DNA of 64,000 nt from Galeruca laticollis (GCA_963921935.1 OY998185.1:846001-910000), one strand, 5' to 3'; counted from the stretch's first letter, positions 12,054-23,017 are shown. The notes: a model not told the origin generated them from the sequence alone. Translations and numbers: made by a program.

Positions 12054-15000
12054 TTATTCTCTAAACCTTAAGGGTTTATTCACACATCGCCCTGACCGTG
12101 TTATATAAGTATCACATCCGGAAGTATCATCCTCAGTAGGAGAGATGGGATGTTTAACATTTTTCTGATTTTCATTTTTATCACCTGACATTGATTCTTT
12201 GATTTTATCGCTTTCACTTGTTTCTTCCGCGCTAGGTACATAATTTGATATTAAACTTTGAGTGTCATTATTAGTAGATTCAAGACAGGAGTGTTTAAGA
12301 GACACTGGGTTAGGGTTATTCTTTAAAAATGACGAATTTCTTCTTACTACCCTGTCTAGATTTTCTCTAACTAAAAATGAACGCGGCGTAGAGTGTGTAT
12401 CTACTACTTCACCTGGAACCCAGAAACTACCCTTCTTTATCATTACACTTTGGCCCTTATTGAATGACTTTCGATGTTTTGCACTCTTGTCATGGTACTC
12501 TTTAGCTTTAGATCTTTTCTCACTAATTTTTTCTTGGTCAATGTTGGGTAAGTCTGTTAGTAGCTTCTTAGAAATGGGTAATGTTGATCTTAGTAAGCGA
12601 TTGTTTAGCAGTTCAGATGGTGAAACACCAATACCCGTTAGAGGAGATGTCCTATATTCAAGTAGTGCTTGATACAGATCATCTCCAGAGTCATGGCATT
12701 TCTTTAGAATATCTTTACAAATAGCAACAGATCTTTCTGCAAGTCCATTAGACCTGGGATATCTGGGACTTGTTGTGATTGAAGTAATTTCCCAGTTCTT
12801 AGCAAAATCTTTGAACTCTTTGCTGTTAAACGGAACATTGTCTGAAATGATAGTAGATGGAATGCCATGAGTAGCAAAGACACATTTTAATTTTAAAATT
12901 ATTTCTGTAGCATTTTTACTGTCCAAGGGAATCAACTCAAGCCAGTTACTATAATAATCCACTACTGACAAATAGTCTTTTCCTGCATAAGTTAAAATAT
13001 CGGCTGCTACTTTAAGAAAAGGAACATTTGGTCTTTCATGCTGCATAAGTGGCTCTTTTACAACACCTTTACTATATTTCAAACAAGTTTTACATTTTGA
13101 TACAAAATCATGAACATCTCGTGACAACCCAGGCCAGTAAAACAGTTTTCTTGCTCTGGCTTTAGATTTCTCGATTCCAAAATGACCCACATGTAGTTTT
13201 GATAACATTTTGAGTCGCAACTTATCTGGAACAACTAGACGATAATCATGAAAAACTAGACCTTGATGAACATACAAACTTTCTCTAAGATTGAAAAATG
13301 ATCTGATCTCTGGATTTGTAATTGACTTTTTATCATCTGGCCTACCATACTCACAGAATTCAATAATTTTCGATAAAACTGAATCTTTAGAAGTAGCATT
13401 TTTCAATTCAAGAAGCCGCTCAATAGAGATAGGTAAGTCAAGTTCAAGAGAATGTACAATTTCTTTCATTTCGGGATCATCTTCGACACTTGATTTGATA
13501 AATGACCTAGATAAAAGGTCAGCAATGTACATAAGCTTTCCTGTAAGATATTCTACAGTGAAATTATACTTAAGCAGTTTCAACTTAAGTCTTTGAAGCC
13601 TAGAAGAAACTTTGTAAATATCTTTTTTATGAATGGCTACTAAAGGTTTATGATCACTTTTTACGGTGACATGCCTGCCAAACACAAATTGATGAAATTT
13701 TGATAGACTATAAGAAATCGCTAAATATTCCTTTTCAATCTGAGCCCAACGAGACTCCGTTTCAGTACTTCTAGAACAAAATGCAATTGGTTTACCTTGC
13801 TGCATAAGACAAGCCCCAATACCATTTTGACTAGCATCAGTTTGTATTTCTAATGGTAACTTAGGATCAAAAATAGACAAGGTAGTTATTTCCGAAACCA
13901 ATTTCTTAATTTTTAAAAATGTAAGGGAAAGATCTTTTGACCAACTAAACTCTACATTCTGTTTAATAAGGTTTCTTAAAGGAAATAGTAATTCAGATAA
14001 TTTGGGCAAATACTTTGAGAGATAATTTAACATACCCAGAATCCTTAGCAGCTCTTTTTTGTTGGTCGGTTCTTCAAGCTCCAAAATAGCTTTGACATAA
14101 TCAGGATCAGGCCTGATTCCGTCAGCAGAAAAGATTTGACCTACATAGGAAACTTCAGAAATTTTGTATTGTACCTTTAACTTATTAAACTTTATACCAA
14201 ATTTCTTGGCTCTACTAATAACTTCATTTAAGATTTTATCATGTTCCACTTCATCTGTTCCCCCAATTATAAAATCATCAAAATAAATGCCAATGGGTAA
14301 ATCCCCAAAAATTTTTTCATTAATTCTTTGAAAAACCTCCGGACTAACATTGAGTCCAAAAGGCAACCGATTGAAACAATATTTTCCAAAAGGAGTGATA
14401 AACGTGCAAAGTTTCCGGCTCTCATTATCTAGAGGGACATGATAAAATCCTTCTTTTAAATCTAAAACAGTAAAGATGTTTTTACCTCTTAATTTCAAAC
14501 TAAGTTCATCAACAGTGGGTATCGGATATTGATCTAAACAAACAAACTTATTCAAATGTAATGGATCGAGGCAAATTCTCAACGCTCCTGATGGCTTTTG
14601 TACAATTACTATATTATTGACCCATTCTGTTGGTTGCTCTATCTTGGAAATAATCTCCCTTCTTTCAAGATCATCTAGTGCTGTTTTTAGTTTTGGTTTT
14701 AGTGTTTCTGGCACTCTTCTGCAACTACTTGAGTAAGGGACTGCATTTTGTTTTAAGATTATTTTATATTTATAAGGTACTTTTCCGGTACCCTCAAAAA
14801 CCTCAGAGTTTTTACTTAAAAACTGTTGTTTTTTATTATTTAGCGAATCTATTTGTTTTACTAACTCAAGCTGAGAACAGGTGTTTAGTCCCAAGATAGG
14901 CATACTGTCACAGTCAACCACAATAAACTTAATCTTACAAACTTTTTCTTTTATCATACAATGTAGTATTACATACCCAATAGCTTTAATTTTATTATTG

Positions 15001-15269
15001 CCGTATGTGTTTAATGATAGGCTGTTTTTTATTATTTTGTTTTCTACCCCCAATTTTTTAACAAACTTAAGAGGTAAACAATTACAATTCGCTCCAGTAT
15101 CTACCTTAAAAGAAATAAACTTATTATTTATTAAAACATTCTCAGTCCACATATCTTTTCTTTTGTTCTTAAATTTCACATGATCTAATGTCACGGAGTC
15201 CAAGTACGGTGTATCAAATTCTTCGTCACCCGTAGTATCGTCTGCCTCACTCTTTTCAACCTCATGCAT
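12054..15269 (-). CDS. pol: Gypsy A Pol polyprotein (protease, RT, RNase H, integrase)
   Basis: 1071 codons from the first Met; the same frame opens further upstream (to about 15500) through two CCHC-like knuckles, so it is normally read as the tail of Gag-Pol. Domains in order: retropepsin (VDTGANCNCLP, about residues 55-65), reverse transcriptase (FTVLDLKEGFYH, RLPFGLNVSPEVFQ, YFDDFIIGG), RNase H (IQTDASQNGIGACL), integrase zinc binding (H-x3-H in HVGHFG, CKTCLKYS) and DDE core (ADILTYAG, ISDNVPFNS, NGLAERSV), then a C-terminal tail. It copies element RNA to DNA and integrates it. All key residues I looked for are present and the frame is unbroken. Clade unresolved; it resembles insect elements annotated as K02A2.6-like. 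Confidence 0.95.
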   Translation of the reverse strand: MHEVEKSEADDTTGDEEFDTPYLDSVTLDHVKFKNKRKDMWTENVLINNKFISFKVDTGANCNCLPLKFVKKLGVENKIIKNSLSLNTYGNNKIKAIGYVILHCMIKEKVCKIKFIVVDCDSMPILGLNTCSQLELVKQIDSLNNKKQQFLSKNSEVFEGTGKVPYKYKIILKQNAVPYSSSCRRVPETLKPKLKTALDDLERREIISKIEQPTEWVNNIVIVQKPSGALRICLDPLHLNKFVCLDQYPIPTVDELSLKLRGKNIFTVLDLKEGFYHVPLDNESRKLCTFITPFGKYCFNRLPFGLNVSPEVFQRINEKIFGDLPIGIYFDDFIIGGTDEVEHDKILNEVISRAKKFGIKFNKLKVQYKISEVSYVGQIFSADGIRPDPDYVKAILELEEPTNKKELLRILGMLNYLSKYLPKLSELLFPLRNLIKQNVEFSWSKDLSLTFLKIKKLVSEITTLSIFDPKLPLEIQTDASQNGIGACLMQQGKPIAFCSRSTETESRWAQIEKEYLAISYSLSKFHQFVFGRHVTVKSDHKPLVAIHKKDIYKVSSRLQRLKLKLLKYNFTVEYLTGKLMYIADLLSRSFIKSSVEDDPEMKEIVHSLELDLPISIERLLELKNATSKDSVLSKIIEFCEYGRPDDKKSITNPEIRSFFNLRESLYVHQGLVFHDYRLVVPDKLRLKMLSKLHVGHFGIEKSKARARKLFYWPGLSRDVHDFVSKCKTCLKYSKGVVKEPLMQHERPNVPFLKVAADILTYAGKDYLSVVDYYSNWLELIPLDSKNATEIILKLKCVFATHGIPSTIISDNVPFNSKEFKDFAKNWEITSITTSPRYPRSNGLAERSVAICKDILKKCHDSGDDLYQALLEYRTSPLTGIGVSPSELLNNRLLRSTLPISKKLLTDLPNIDQEKISEKRSKAKEYHDKSAKHRKSFNKGQSVMIKKGSFWVPGEVVDTHSTPRSFLVRENLDRVVRRNSSFLKNNPNPVSLKHSCLESTNNDTQSLISNYVPSAEETSESDKIKESMSGDKNENQKNVKHPISPTEDDTSGCDTYITRSGRCVNKPLRFRE

Positions 15270-16004
15270 TTTCTTTTTATTATTAGTATGTTTCTTACCT
15301 TTATTTTGCTGTCTGTTTTTACAACCTACTGCAAAATGATTTGGTTTTTTGCATACTGCACAAGTCTTACCAAAGGCGGGACAGCTCCTAGGACCATGTT
15401 TTGTTTTGCATCTAAAACACTCATATGCACTTGTGCTGGAACAAGCTTGACTATATTTTTTAACTGCATCAACCTGTGTTGAGTTTCCTCTGATGTTTTG
15501 GACTTGCTTCTGCGGCTCTACAGATATCTTCAGCCTGACTCAGAGTTAATTTTCTCACCCTAAAAAGCCTTTCTTGCACCTCTGCGTCTAATATTCCAGC
15601 GACTACTCTGTCTCTTACTAAGGAATCATGCAACATTCCAAAATTGCATGACTTTGCTAGCTTTTTTATTGCTATCAAAAAATTATCGAAGTCTTCTCCC
15701 TCCTGTTGACATCGTGTATTAAACTTAAATCTATCAAACGTTTCATTTTGAAAAGGCATGCAGTGGTTTTCAAACTTTTCTATGACTCTATCATATTTGT
15801 TTTCATCTCCTTCATTATCAAATGTTAACGTTTGGAAGACCTCCTGAGCATCCTCACCAGCAATATTTAAAAATATAGCTATTTTTGTTTCATCATCTTT
15901 ATTGTCATGGCCAGATGCTTTCATGTATATTTTGAAACTATTCATGAATTTTGTGCCGTGTGTTGGTCAAACACCAGAGCATTTGGTGGTTTAAACGTTG
16001 ACAT
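15270..16004 (-). pseudogene. gag: Gypsy A Gag with CCHC region, frameshifted
   Basis: An ATG at 16002-16004 opens a short frame that stops after about 20 codons. The main capsid-like frame runs from 15945 to 15469 (FKIYMKASGHDNKDDE..., ERLFRVRKLTLSQAED). The nucleocapsid knuckles (CFRCKTKHGPRSC, CAVCKKPNHFAVGC) lie in a third reading, continuous with Pol. So there are two apparent frame changes, near 15950 and near 15490-15530. The second could be a natural Gag to Pol frameshift or simple decay; the first looks like decay. Gag builds the particle that packages the element RNA. With broken Gag this copy would need help from another copy to move. Confidence 0.85.
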
Positions 16005-16141
16005 TTTTCTTATTATCTATATAGTAGGTACTTACTTGTACCCAGTTTCTTTGTTGTTGACACTGTCCTTTTAGGGTTATTGACCTAAATTTTACTTTAT
16101 AGTTTTGTCTTTTCTTATTCGCGTGTTTTCACCTGACACCA

Positions 16142-16226
16142 TGTTATGTTTTTAAACTATTTATTTATTATTATTTTGTATGTATTACAACTATTGATTA
16201 ATAAGTAATTTTCTAGTTCTTATCAG
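16142..16226 (-). repeat. Gypsy A 5' LTR, part nearest the coding region
   Basis: 85 bp identical to the start of the left LTR. It ends with CTTATCAG (16219-16226), which is duplicated at 30524-30531 by the hAT insertion. Confidence 0.95.
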
Positions 16227-16426
16227 TAGAGATGGGTAACACTGTGCGGTGCGGCACTTCTGTGTTAACACAGTACACTGTGTCAAGGGTGTTGACACTC
16301 TTATATGACACGCATAGCACACCGACACTTTTGGAACACAACGTTCTAATTTCAAGAATGGTGTGGGGCGTGCCGGACTGTGCCGTGTTCTGGTGTGCCA
16401 CTGCAGCACCACAGGTAGCTAGCTAA

Positions 16427-16948
16427 TATATTAAGCTGTGTTTGTTGAATGTTGGCCAACCAATAAGAGATAAGTCTCGTACCGAATTTATTACGTATTA
16501 GGTGACAATAATAGAGAACGTAGACAACTGGTAATTATTGTAAACGTGGTTGCTTTTAAAATAACCATACCATTGTGATTTCAAGTTGTTAACATCGACA
16601 ATTATTTACATCGACTTAATAGTGATTTTCTAATGGAAAAAATAAAGTTTAAAATATAAATTTTGTATCACCAAAAAGCTAAAAATTTACTCTATCTGGG
16701 TGATGTGAAACAGTGATATTGAGATTTGAGTGGAAGCTGCAAAATTGCAATTGAAGAAGTATAGAATTGGCAATTAAAATCAAAACAAGTTATTTTTTGT
16801 CTAGTTGTGATAAGATAAGATAATACACTAATGAGGTTTTAAGAAGTGTCTACTACTCCACAATAAGTTTGGATGACGTATATTTAAATCAATAATTACT
16901 TGTCTCTACAGTTAATTTTCATCCTTTGGCAAACCGATTTCAGAAAAA
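16427..16948. other. hAT interior and LINE 5' untranslated region
   Basis: No ORF. The hAT/LINE junction lies somewhere here, but I could not place it or a target-site duplication. Confidence 0.4.
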
Positions 16949-17737
16949 ATGGGAGAAAAATGTGGTACTTGTAAAACAAGTTTTAATGATAAAGATAAAT
17001 TAGTAACCTGTGATAGTTGCTATGCTACATTCCATTCTACTGACGGTTGCACAAATCTTGCACCCTCTGAATACCGGGCAGTTATAATACAAAATAGATC
17101 GCTTGTATTTTTCTGTAAGGACTGTCGGGTAGCATTTAAGAAAATCCCATTATTATTACGACAAATAGAGGAACTCAGAAGTGAGGTCAGAGAGCTGAAA
17201 GATGAAGTTAATATCCTTAAGAATGAGAAAAATACATTGGAAGAAAAGTTGATAGAAAGGGAAAATGCTGAAATGAAAACTAATATGGAAGAAATTATTA
17301 ATGAAATGGAGGATAGAAAAATGAGATCTAACAATATTGTGATTTTAGATATAAATGAATCAAGTGCCGTAAATAGAAATGACAGAATGGAAGAGGAAAA
17401 AAGAACAGTGAGAAAAATCCTAGCACATGCAAGTATTACCATTAACGATTTTAAAGTTATTAGAATGGGAAAATATGATGGAAGTAAAACGCGCCCTGTA
17501 AAGGTTGTATTGGAATCGAATGAAGCTGTGGTAAATATCCTTAAAAATCGTAAGAAAATCAATGAGAAGATTCCTTCAATAAGAATCTTCGCAGATCAAA
17601 CAGTTATACAACGTGAGTACTATAAACAATTAAGATCTAAATTAAATGATATGGTTAATGCTGGCGATACTTCAAAAATGATTAAATATGTCAATGGAAT
17701 ACCAAAAATAGTTAAGAAAAATGACCCAAAAAACTAA
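16949..17737 (+). CDS. LINE ORF1 protein (PHD-like finger, coiled coil)
   Basis: 262 codons. The N-terminus has a PHD-type zinc-binding pattern: CGTCKTSF, CDSCYATFH, then FFCKDC (about residues 5-58). A long charged helix follows (EELRSEVRELKDEVNILKN, about residues 70-125), likely a trimerising or dimerising coiled coil. Then comes an RRM-like segment (SNNIVILDI, VIRMGKYDG, RPVKVVLES). This is the layout of ORF1 nucleic-acid chaperones of CR1/Jockey-group LINEs, which coat element RNA. The stop TAA (17735-17737) comes directly after a slippery A AAA AAC. ORF2 lies in the -1 frame. Confidence 0.85.
   Translation: MGEKCGTCKTSFNDKDKLVTCDSCYATFHSTDGCTNLAPSEYRAVIIQNRSLVFFCKDCRVAFKKIPLLLRQIEELRSEVRELKDEVNILKNEKNTLEEKLIERENAEMKTNMEEIINEMEDRKMRSNNIVILDINESSAVNRNDRMEEEKRTVRKILAHASITINDFKVIRMGKYDGSKTRPVKVVLESNEAVVNILKNRKKINEKIPSIRIFADQTVIQREYYKQLRSKLNDMVNAGDTSKMIKYVNGIPKIVKKNDPKN
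17728..17734 (+). promoter_or_regulatory. Candidate -1 ribosomal frameshift site A AAA AAC
   Basis: In the ORF1 frame the codons are CCA AAA AAC TAA, so the heptamer is X XXY YYZ in the correct register and abuts the stop. Slipping back one base gives CTA AAT TAT..., the ORF2 frame, which is open from 17725 onward. There is no in-frame ATG before the endonuclease domain begins. I did not identify a downstream pseudoknot. Confidence 0.6.
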
Positions 17738-20592
17738 ATTATGTAGCAGGTAAAAATAGAATAGAATTTAAGTCTGACATAGTTTATTTAAATATAGAAA
17801 GTTTGTTAGCGCACAAAGACCAACTAATAGCCAACATTGTCTGGTACCATCCAGCTATTATGTTACTTAGTGAATCTAGAACAACGAACGTGATAGACAA
17901 TTTTGAACTTGAAATAGCAGATTATTCACTTATAAGGTGTGACTCCAACTCAAGACACACAGGAGGGATAGTTATCTATGTTAGAAAAGATTTAAATTAT
18001 ACAAATGGTAAAACTTATGTTCTAGAAGGAAATTATTGGTGTAAACTTGTAACTGTAAATTATGGCAGTATTAAATGGATAATAGGAAGCCTTTACCATT
18101 CACCTAGTGGAAGTCATGCTGCGTTTCTTGAGCAAATGGAGAATATATGCGAGGAAGTATTGTGTAAGAATTCTCGGGTAGTGTTGGCAGGTGATTTCAA
18201 TTTGGATTTTTTGTCCGACGAATTTTATGTTAAAAAAATTAAAGATCTTTTCCATTCTTATGGCATTTGTCAAAAAGTAGAAACATATACTAGAATAACT
18301 AACACAAGCAAAACTTTAATAGACTACGTACTGACAAATATTGATAATTTACAAGCCTTTGTTATGGATGAACCCAAACTCACTGATCATTCTGTAATAA
18401 CAGTTAAATGCTTTAATTTTGAAAGATCTGCTATGGCGAGGAAAAGTACTAGAATGGTTAGAAATTTAAGTAATGACAAACTACACAACATAAATTTAAA
18501 TTTAATTGATAGTGAATTTTTACTAAATAGTACCGATGTTAATGATATTTATAATAATATTAAAGATGTTTTTGGCTCAGTTGTTAATGAAATTGCACCA
18601 AAAAAAACTATATCATATTACGAAAATGAGTTGCCTTGGTATGACGATGATATAAAAAAGTTGAGTAGAGATAGAGATAATGCATATAAAATATTTAAAA
18701 GTATTCCGAATAATATTAACTGGGAAAGTTATAAACACAAACGTAATGCAGTGGTTAACTTAATGAAAGAAAAGAAAAATATTTATTACTATAATGAAAT
18801 TGACAAAAATGTAAAAAATCCAAAGTTGATGTGGAAAACATTAAAAAAATTAATTAACCCTAAACAATACAATAGTAATTTTTCCAATGGTGTTTATTTT
18901 GAAAACAATGGTCAGAGTACTCTTATAAGAAATAATCGTGAGCTTTCTGAACATTTTAATGAATTTTTTGTTAATAGTATTAGTGAAATGGTGTCTGGTA
19001 TTGAGGATATTAAGTTTATTTGTAATATCCAAGAGTGTGAGAATCATTTTAGTAATTTTAAAACAATTTCTTTGAGAGAGTTGGGATTAATTATAAAAAA
19101 TTTGGAAAATAAAGGATCTACAATTTACGAACTTAATAGTCAAGTAGTAAAAAACAGTTTTGATGTTACTGGGCATGTGTGGTGTCATTTTGTTAATACA
19201 TCACTGGAAACTGGCGTATTCCCAGAGGAACTGAAAACTAGTATCGTTACACCTGTTGAGAAGATTACTAATACTAATAAAAGTAGTGAGTTCAGACCGA
19301 TTAATTCTTTACCTTTTGTGGAAAAATTATTGGAATCAGAAGTTTGTCAGCAATTATTGGAACATATCGAGTCAAATAACTTGTTGTTTATTAATCAGTC
19401 TGGTTTTAGATCCAAACATTCATGTGAATCAGCTATCCAGCTGACTGTCACTAAGTGGAAGAATAATATGAGCAAAAATTTATATACTATAGCAGTATCA
19501 TTGGATCTAAGAAGAGCTTTTGAGACCGTAAATAGAAAAATATTACTTAAAAAACTAAAGCGGTATGGTATAGGGGGTAAGGTATTAAATTGGATAAAAG
19601 GATACTTAACTAATAGAAAACAAGTTACTAAAATTGGCGATACAATATCACCTCCTATTGAGGTAAAGCATGGAGTTCCTCAGGGAAGTATTCTAGGACC
19701 TATCTTGTTCTTGATTTACATAAATGATATAGATAAATTTGTTGATTGTGACTACATTCATATCTTTGCAGATGATACATTAATATCTGTAAGTGATGAG
19801 AATTTAGATAGAGTATTGTTTAAAATAAATAGTGTGTTAAGAAGTTTGAATAAATATTTAAAAATGAATAAACTAAAGCTAAATGTAAATAAAAGCAAGG
19901 CTATGATAATTACAACACCTCATAAATACAATCAAATAAGCAATGATCAAATAAGTATAGAAATAAATAATGAACAAATTGAAATTGTCAAAGAAATCAA
20001 ATATTTAGGATTCATGTTGGATAATCATTTATTATTTAGTGGCCATTTTGAGTACATAAAAAAGAAAATTTTGGAAAAACTTTATTTTTTCTCCAGAGTG
20101 TCTCAACACTTAAGTCTAAATTCCAGAATAACCGTTTATAAGACCATTATTCAGCCCCATTTTGAGTATTGCCCGACACTACTATACTTCTTTGATTTAA
20201 ATAAGATGTCTCAATTACAAAAACTGCAAAATCGTGCAATGAGAATTATACTACGATGCAACAGAATGACTCCTATCTCTATGATGCTTCAAACTTTGGA
20301 ATTACTCAAGGTAGAGAGGCGATTATATTATTTAGTTATGACTTATATTTATAAAATGATAAATAATCTTTTGCCAACGTATTTTTGTAAGTATATTACA
20401 TTTACCAATGAAATTCATACCTACAATACGAGGAGCCAGAACAGCTTATATGTATCGAGGCAAAATCATTCCTATAATGTAAAGAGTTTGTTTTTTAAAG
20501 GATTCATCCATTACAATGGCCTACCAGAAAATATAAAAAAATCAAAAAGTCTGTCTGAATTTAAGCGTGCCTTGACATTATATTGTAAATAG
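17734..20592 (+). CDS. LINE ORF2: endonuclease and reverse transcriptase
   Basis: About 950 codons if read from the ORF1 overlap. The APE-type endonuclease is near the start: VYLNIESLLAHKDQ, LLSESRT (catalytic Glu), GDFNLDFLS, TLIDYVLTN, LTDHSVI. The reverse transcriptase follows: FRPINSLPF, SGFRSKHSC, motif A SLDLRRAFETV, motif B VPQGSILGPILF, motif C FADDTLIS. A C-terminal helical region follows. The protein nicks DNA and primes reverse transcription at the nick. The frame is open throughout, so the copy may be young. The first ATG in this frame (about 17860) lies inside the endonuclease fold after the first conserved block, so it is an unlikely start; a frameshift from ORF1 or a non-AUG start is needed. 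CR1/Jockey group by general appearance, clade not resolved. Confidence 0.9.
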   Translation, partial: LNYVAGKNRIEFKSDIVYLNIESLLAHKDQLIANIVWYHPAIMLLSESRTTNVIDNFELEIADYSLIRCDSNSRHTGGIVIYVRKDLNYTNGKTYVLEGNYWCKLVTVNYGSIKWIIGSLYHSPSGSHAAFLEQMENICEEVLCKNSRVVLAGDFNLDFLSDEFYVKKIKDLFHSYGICQKVETYTRITNTSKTLIDYVLTNIDNLQAFVMDEPKLTDHSVITVKCFNFERSAMARKSTRMVRNLSNDKLHNINLNLIDSEFLLNSTDVNDIYNNIKDVFGSVVNEIAPKKTISYYENELPWYDDDIKKLSRDRDNAYKIFKSIPNNINWESYKHKRNAVVNLMKEKKNIYYYNEIDKNVKNPKLMWKTLKKLINPKQYNSNFSNGVYFENNGQSTLIRNNRELSEHFNEFFVNSISEMVSGIEDIKFICNIQECENHFSNFKTISLRELGLIIKNLENKGSTIYELNSQVVKNSFDVTGHVWCHFVNTSLETGVFPEELKTSIVTPVEKITNTNKSSEFRPINSLPFVEKLLESEVCQQLLEHIESNNLLFINQSGFRSKHSCESAIQLTVTKWKNNMSKNLYTIAVSLDLRRAFETVNRKILLKKLKRYGIGGKVLNWIKGYLTNRKQVTKIGDTISPPIEVKHGVPQGSILGPILFLIYINDIDKFVDCDYIHIFADDTLISVSDENLDRVLFKINSVLRSLNKYLKMNKLKLNVNKSKAMIITTPHKYNQISNDQISIEINNEQIEIVKEIKYLGFMLDNHLLFSGHFEYIKKKILEKLYFFSRVSQHLSLNSRITVYKTIIQPHFEYCPTLLYFFDLNKMSQLQKLQNRAMRIILRCNRMTPISMMLQTLELLKVERRLYYLVMTYIYKMINNLLPTYFCKYITFTNEIHTYNTRSQNSLYVSRQNHSYNVKSLFFKGFIHYNGLPENIKKSKSLSEFKRALTLYCK

Positions 20593-20745
20593 AGAATATA
20601 TAGTTTTATTATATTGGATTTGATTATATTCTATTGTGATGAAAATTGAAATTATTGTAAAAAGAAAAAAACTGATGTGTAATTGTAAACTGATGTATAA
20701 ATTGTGTATTATAAATTAGGATTCCTATTTAAATAAATACTACTA

Positions 20746-21000
20746 CTAACATTTAGGGTAGATAACATAGGAACTTGATGTATCAGGTTGTGGTTGTATT
20801 TGCTTCGTGGAATGAGAATCATCATAAGTTGCATATTCTGGGAATGGCTGTCTACATATTTGTTGTGTGGGATGTTGTATGAGCGGATATGTCGATTTAT
20901 TTTTAACCGATAATATTTGTCCGCAAAACAAACATTTTACTTGGTCCTTAGACTCCTCGCAAAGATTAGTCCAGACATCACTTTTTTTAGGGGCCATAAC
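20746..21000 (-). pseudogene. hAT transposase N-terminal BED finger, truncated
   Basis: From a Met at about 20998 (MAPKKSDVWTNL) the frame shows a BED-type pattern: SDVW, KCLFCGQ, then TYPLIQH. BED fingers bind DNA at the N-terminus of hAT transposases. The frame runs into the LINE 3' end, and no RNase H-like DDE domain or dimerisation domain is found between the hAT ends, so this copy is non-autonomous. It supports the hAT call made from the 8-bp duplication. Confidence 0.7.
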
Positions 21001-21015
21001 ACAATATTTCAGCAT

Positions 21016-21588
21016 GTTCCCTACTTAAATCTACAATAGTAATACTTACATAATGGAAAAAATGTTACTCATAGTCTTACCTTCAATTTATCTTTTAATA
21101 ATAATTCGTTTTTAAATAAATATATTATTTTAGTATCGGTTTAAAAAATTAATAATAATAATATAAAAAATGGGTTTAATTATATGAAGTACCACGATCA
21201 AGCACATGAACAAATACAAACTTCTCAAATTCTAAAATCAAAATAGAAAATAAAAAACCCATCATACCATAACTTCAACACCATCTTTCGGCAATACGGA
21301 TTATACCGTACACTTGCTTAAAGATAAAATATATAAGATGGCTTTTCTGTTTTTCCTAATTTAAACAAGCCAAACGAGGCAACCGGTGGGACACCGTGTG
21401 CCGTGCTGATTTTGTTTATCTGTGACTGATGATATGCAGATGATGTGTTGTGTTTCATGTGTTGCGCTATAGAGAATGCGCCATACTATTACAGTGTGTC
21501 ATACGACACAATTGTGTTAACACGAAGTGTTGACACACTTAGATGTGCTTGTGTTGAAGTGTTAACACGCGAAAATGTGAGGTGTTAC
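21016..21588. other. hAT right subterminal region
   Basis: Noncoding, with many GTGTTGACAC, GTGTTAACAC and TGTGTCATACGACACA-type inverted motifs between 21420 and 21580. Ends at the P insertion. Confidence 0.6.
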
Positions 21589-21620
21589 CAAAGAATACAC
21601 CAACCAACAAGAAGCGAAAC
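21589..21620 (+). repeat. P element left terminal inverted repeat
   Basis: 32 bp, perfect match to 30476-30507 in reverse complement. Confidence 0.95.
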
Positions 21621-21676
21621 CCGGCGTAAATCCTTTGATGTTTTGGGGGCAAAATTTCGTGACCTTCAAACTGACG

Positions 21677-21692
21677 TTGACAGATAACTGAC
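21677..21692. promoter_or_regulatory. Subterminal site TTGACAGATAACTGAC, left
   Basis: The same 16-mer occurs near the right end at 30412-30427. The two lie 88 and 80 bp inside the element. The site is an imperfect palindrome (TGACAG...CTGAC). P transposases bind internal sites at comparable distances through their THAP domain, so this is a candidate binding site. Confidence 0.55.
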
Positions 21693-23017
21693 CATCGTTA
21701 CTTGATTTTACACTAAGAAAAGTGTTCAAAAAATGTAAATTAAATCTTACCTACACGCAAAAAAGTGAAACCAAAGAATCTCAAATAATTATTGTTTATT
21801 TTTATGGCTTGCTTCGAAAATTTTTTAATTTTCAAAGAAATATTTAAGCATCCAACCGTGTAATATTTTGAATGTTGGTTGATAATTAGTGAAAACTCAT
21901 TTAATATGAAGAAATACCAAAGTTTAATTTTCACAATAGGTGTGTTGAACTTAATTTATGAATTGTTAAAGTTAATTTAACAGCTAAACAAACAATGTGA
22001 AAAATATACTTTAACAATTCTTCATACATACAGTTTTAGCTTCTGTTTTTGGAGTTCCATCCATTATTAAAAATAACGAGCTATTGTTTAACCAAATGAT
22101 TTTCATTTTCTATATTGTTATCGAAATTATATGTGTAAGTATGTAAGTAGGTAGGTAGGTAGTAGTATGTAGGATAGGGTGAGTATAAAAACCAATACAA
22201 TAATATAGATTATATATTTAGAATACCAGTTTACAATAGAAACAATTTCAGTAAATGATGATATAAAATTACAATAAGTATGGTACTTGAATACAAAATT
22301 TTTATAATTGATATATTTAAAAGTTACACCTCACCAGATTCTGAATTAAATATTTTACAAGAGAAAATCTACTGATGTATGTGACAAAGAAGTTATAAAA
22401 AAGTAGCGACAGTAAGCTTTTCTGCATAGTTATCGAAGTTTTGTTGCGTTTTTCGTTATTATCATATTTTGAGCTTTTTTCTGGTTGAACAGTTTATACT
22501 GTTTTTCTGGTAATCCCTCCAATTAATATTACGATATAACTTAGACACACATAATATAGTACTTCTTGTGGCACTAGCTTATTTTTTGTGATCGCTTGTA
22601 AAGGATAATTTGTATGCTTATTTCGTGGATGATCCTCCAATACTTGAGAAGGGAACTTTGTTACTATCCCCAAGGACGATGTTAGGTATGTGTAATTTAT
22701 AATGTTATTTAGTCAAACCAAAGCATTATATTATGCTTGCCAAAACCATAATCAAAGTACTGTTAATTTTTAGAGCCTAAATATATAAAAAATGTCTGCT
22801 TTTCAGTAACATTTTATGTTTAGTATGTCTACAATAAGTGAAAAGAAATATAAAAAGTCATTTTTCTTGTCAAACAAAAGTAAAACATATATATGTATTG
22901 TTGTTAGGGTTCTGAATCATGTACATGTACATTTCCAAAATATATTATATTTAATATACTTTTATAGATCCATAGGAAACTTCTGTTGTAGGCACCCATT
23001 AGAAACAGCTTACTCTT
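21693..23017. other. P element left interior, mostly noncoding
   Basis: AT-rich, with a GTAAGTAGGTAGG microsatellite-like stretch at 22137-22170. A possible remnant exon near 22610-22685 (a DDPP segment followed by GTATGT) loosely resembles the end of exon 2 of the intact gene. No complete THAP finger was found. Confidence 0.35.

Larger units (their letters stand above)
16900..20750 (+). mobile_element. Non-LTR retrotransposon (LINE) inside the hAT
   Basis: The unit comprises ORF1, ORF2 and a short 3' region ending AATAAATACTACTACTAAC, probably a simple-repeat tail, directly against the remaining hAT BED exon. The 5' boundary is approximate. The insertion appears to cut the hAT transposase just after its BED finger. 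Confidence 0.75.

Noticed and set aside
17020..17562. 180-codon minus-strand open frame opposite LINE ORF1
   Set aside because: Shadow of ORF1 with Ser/Phe-rich composition and no motif.
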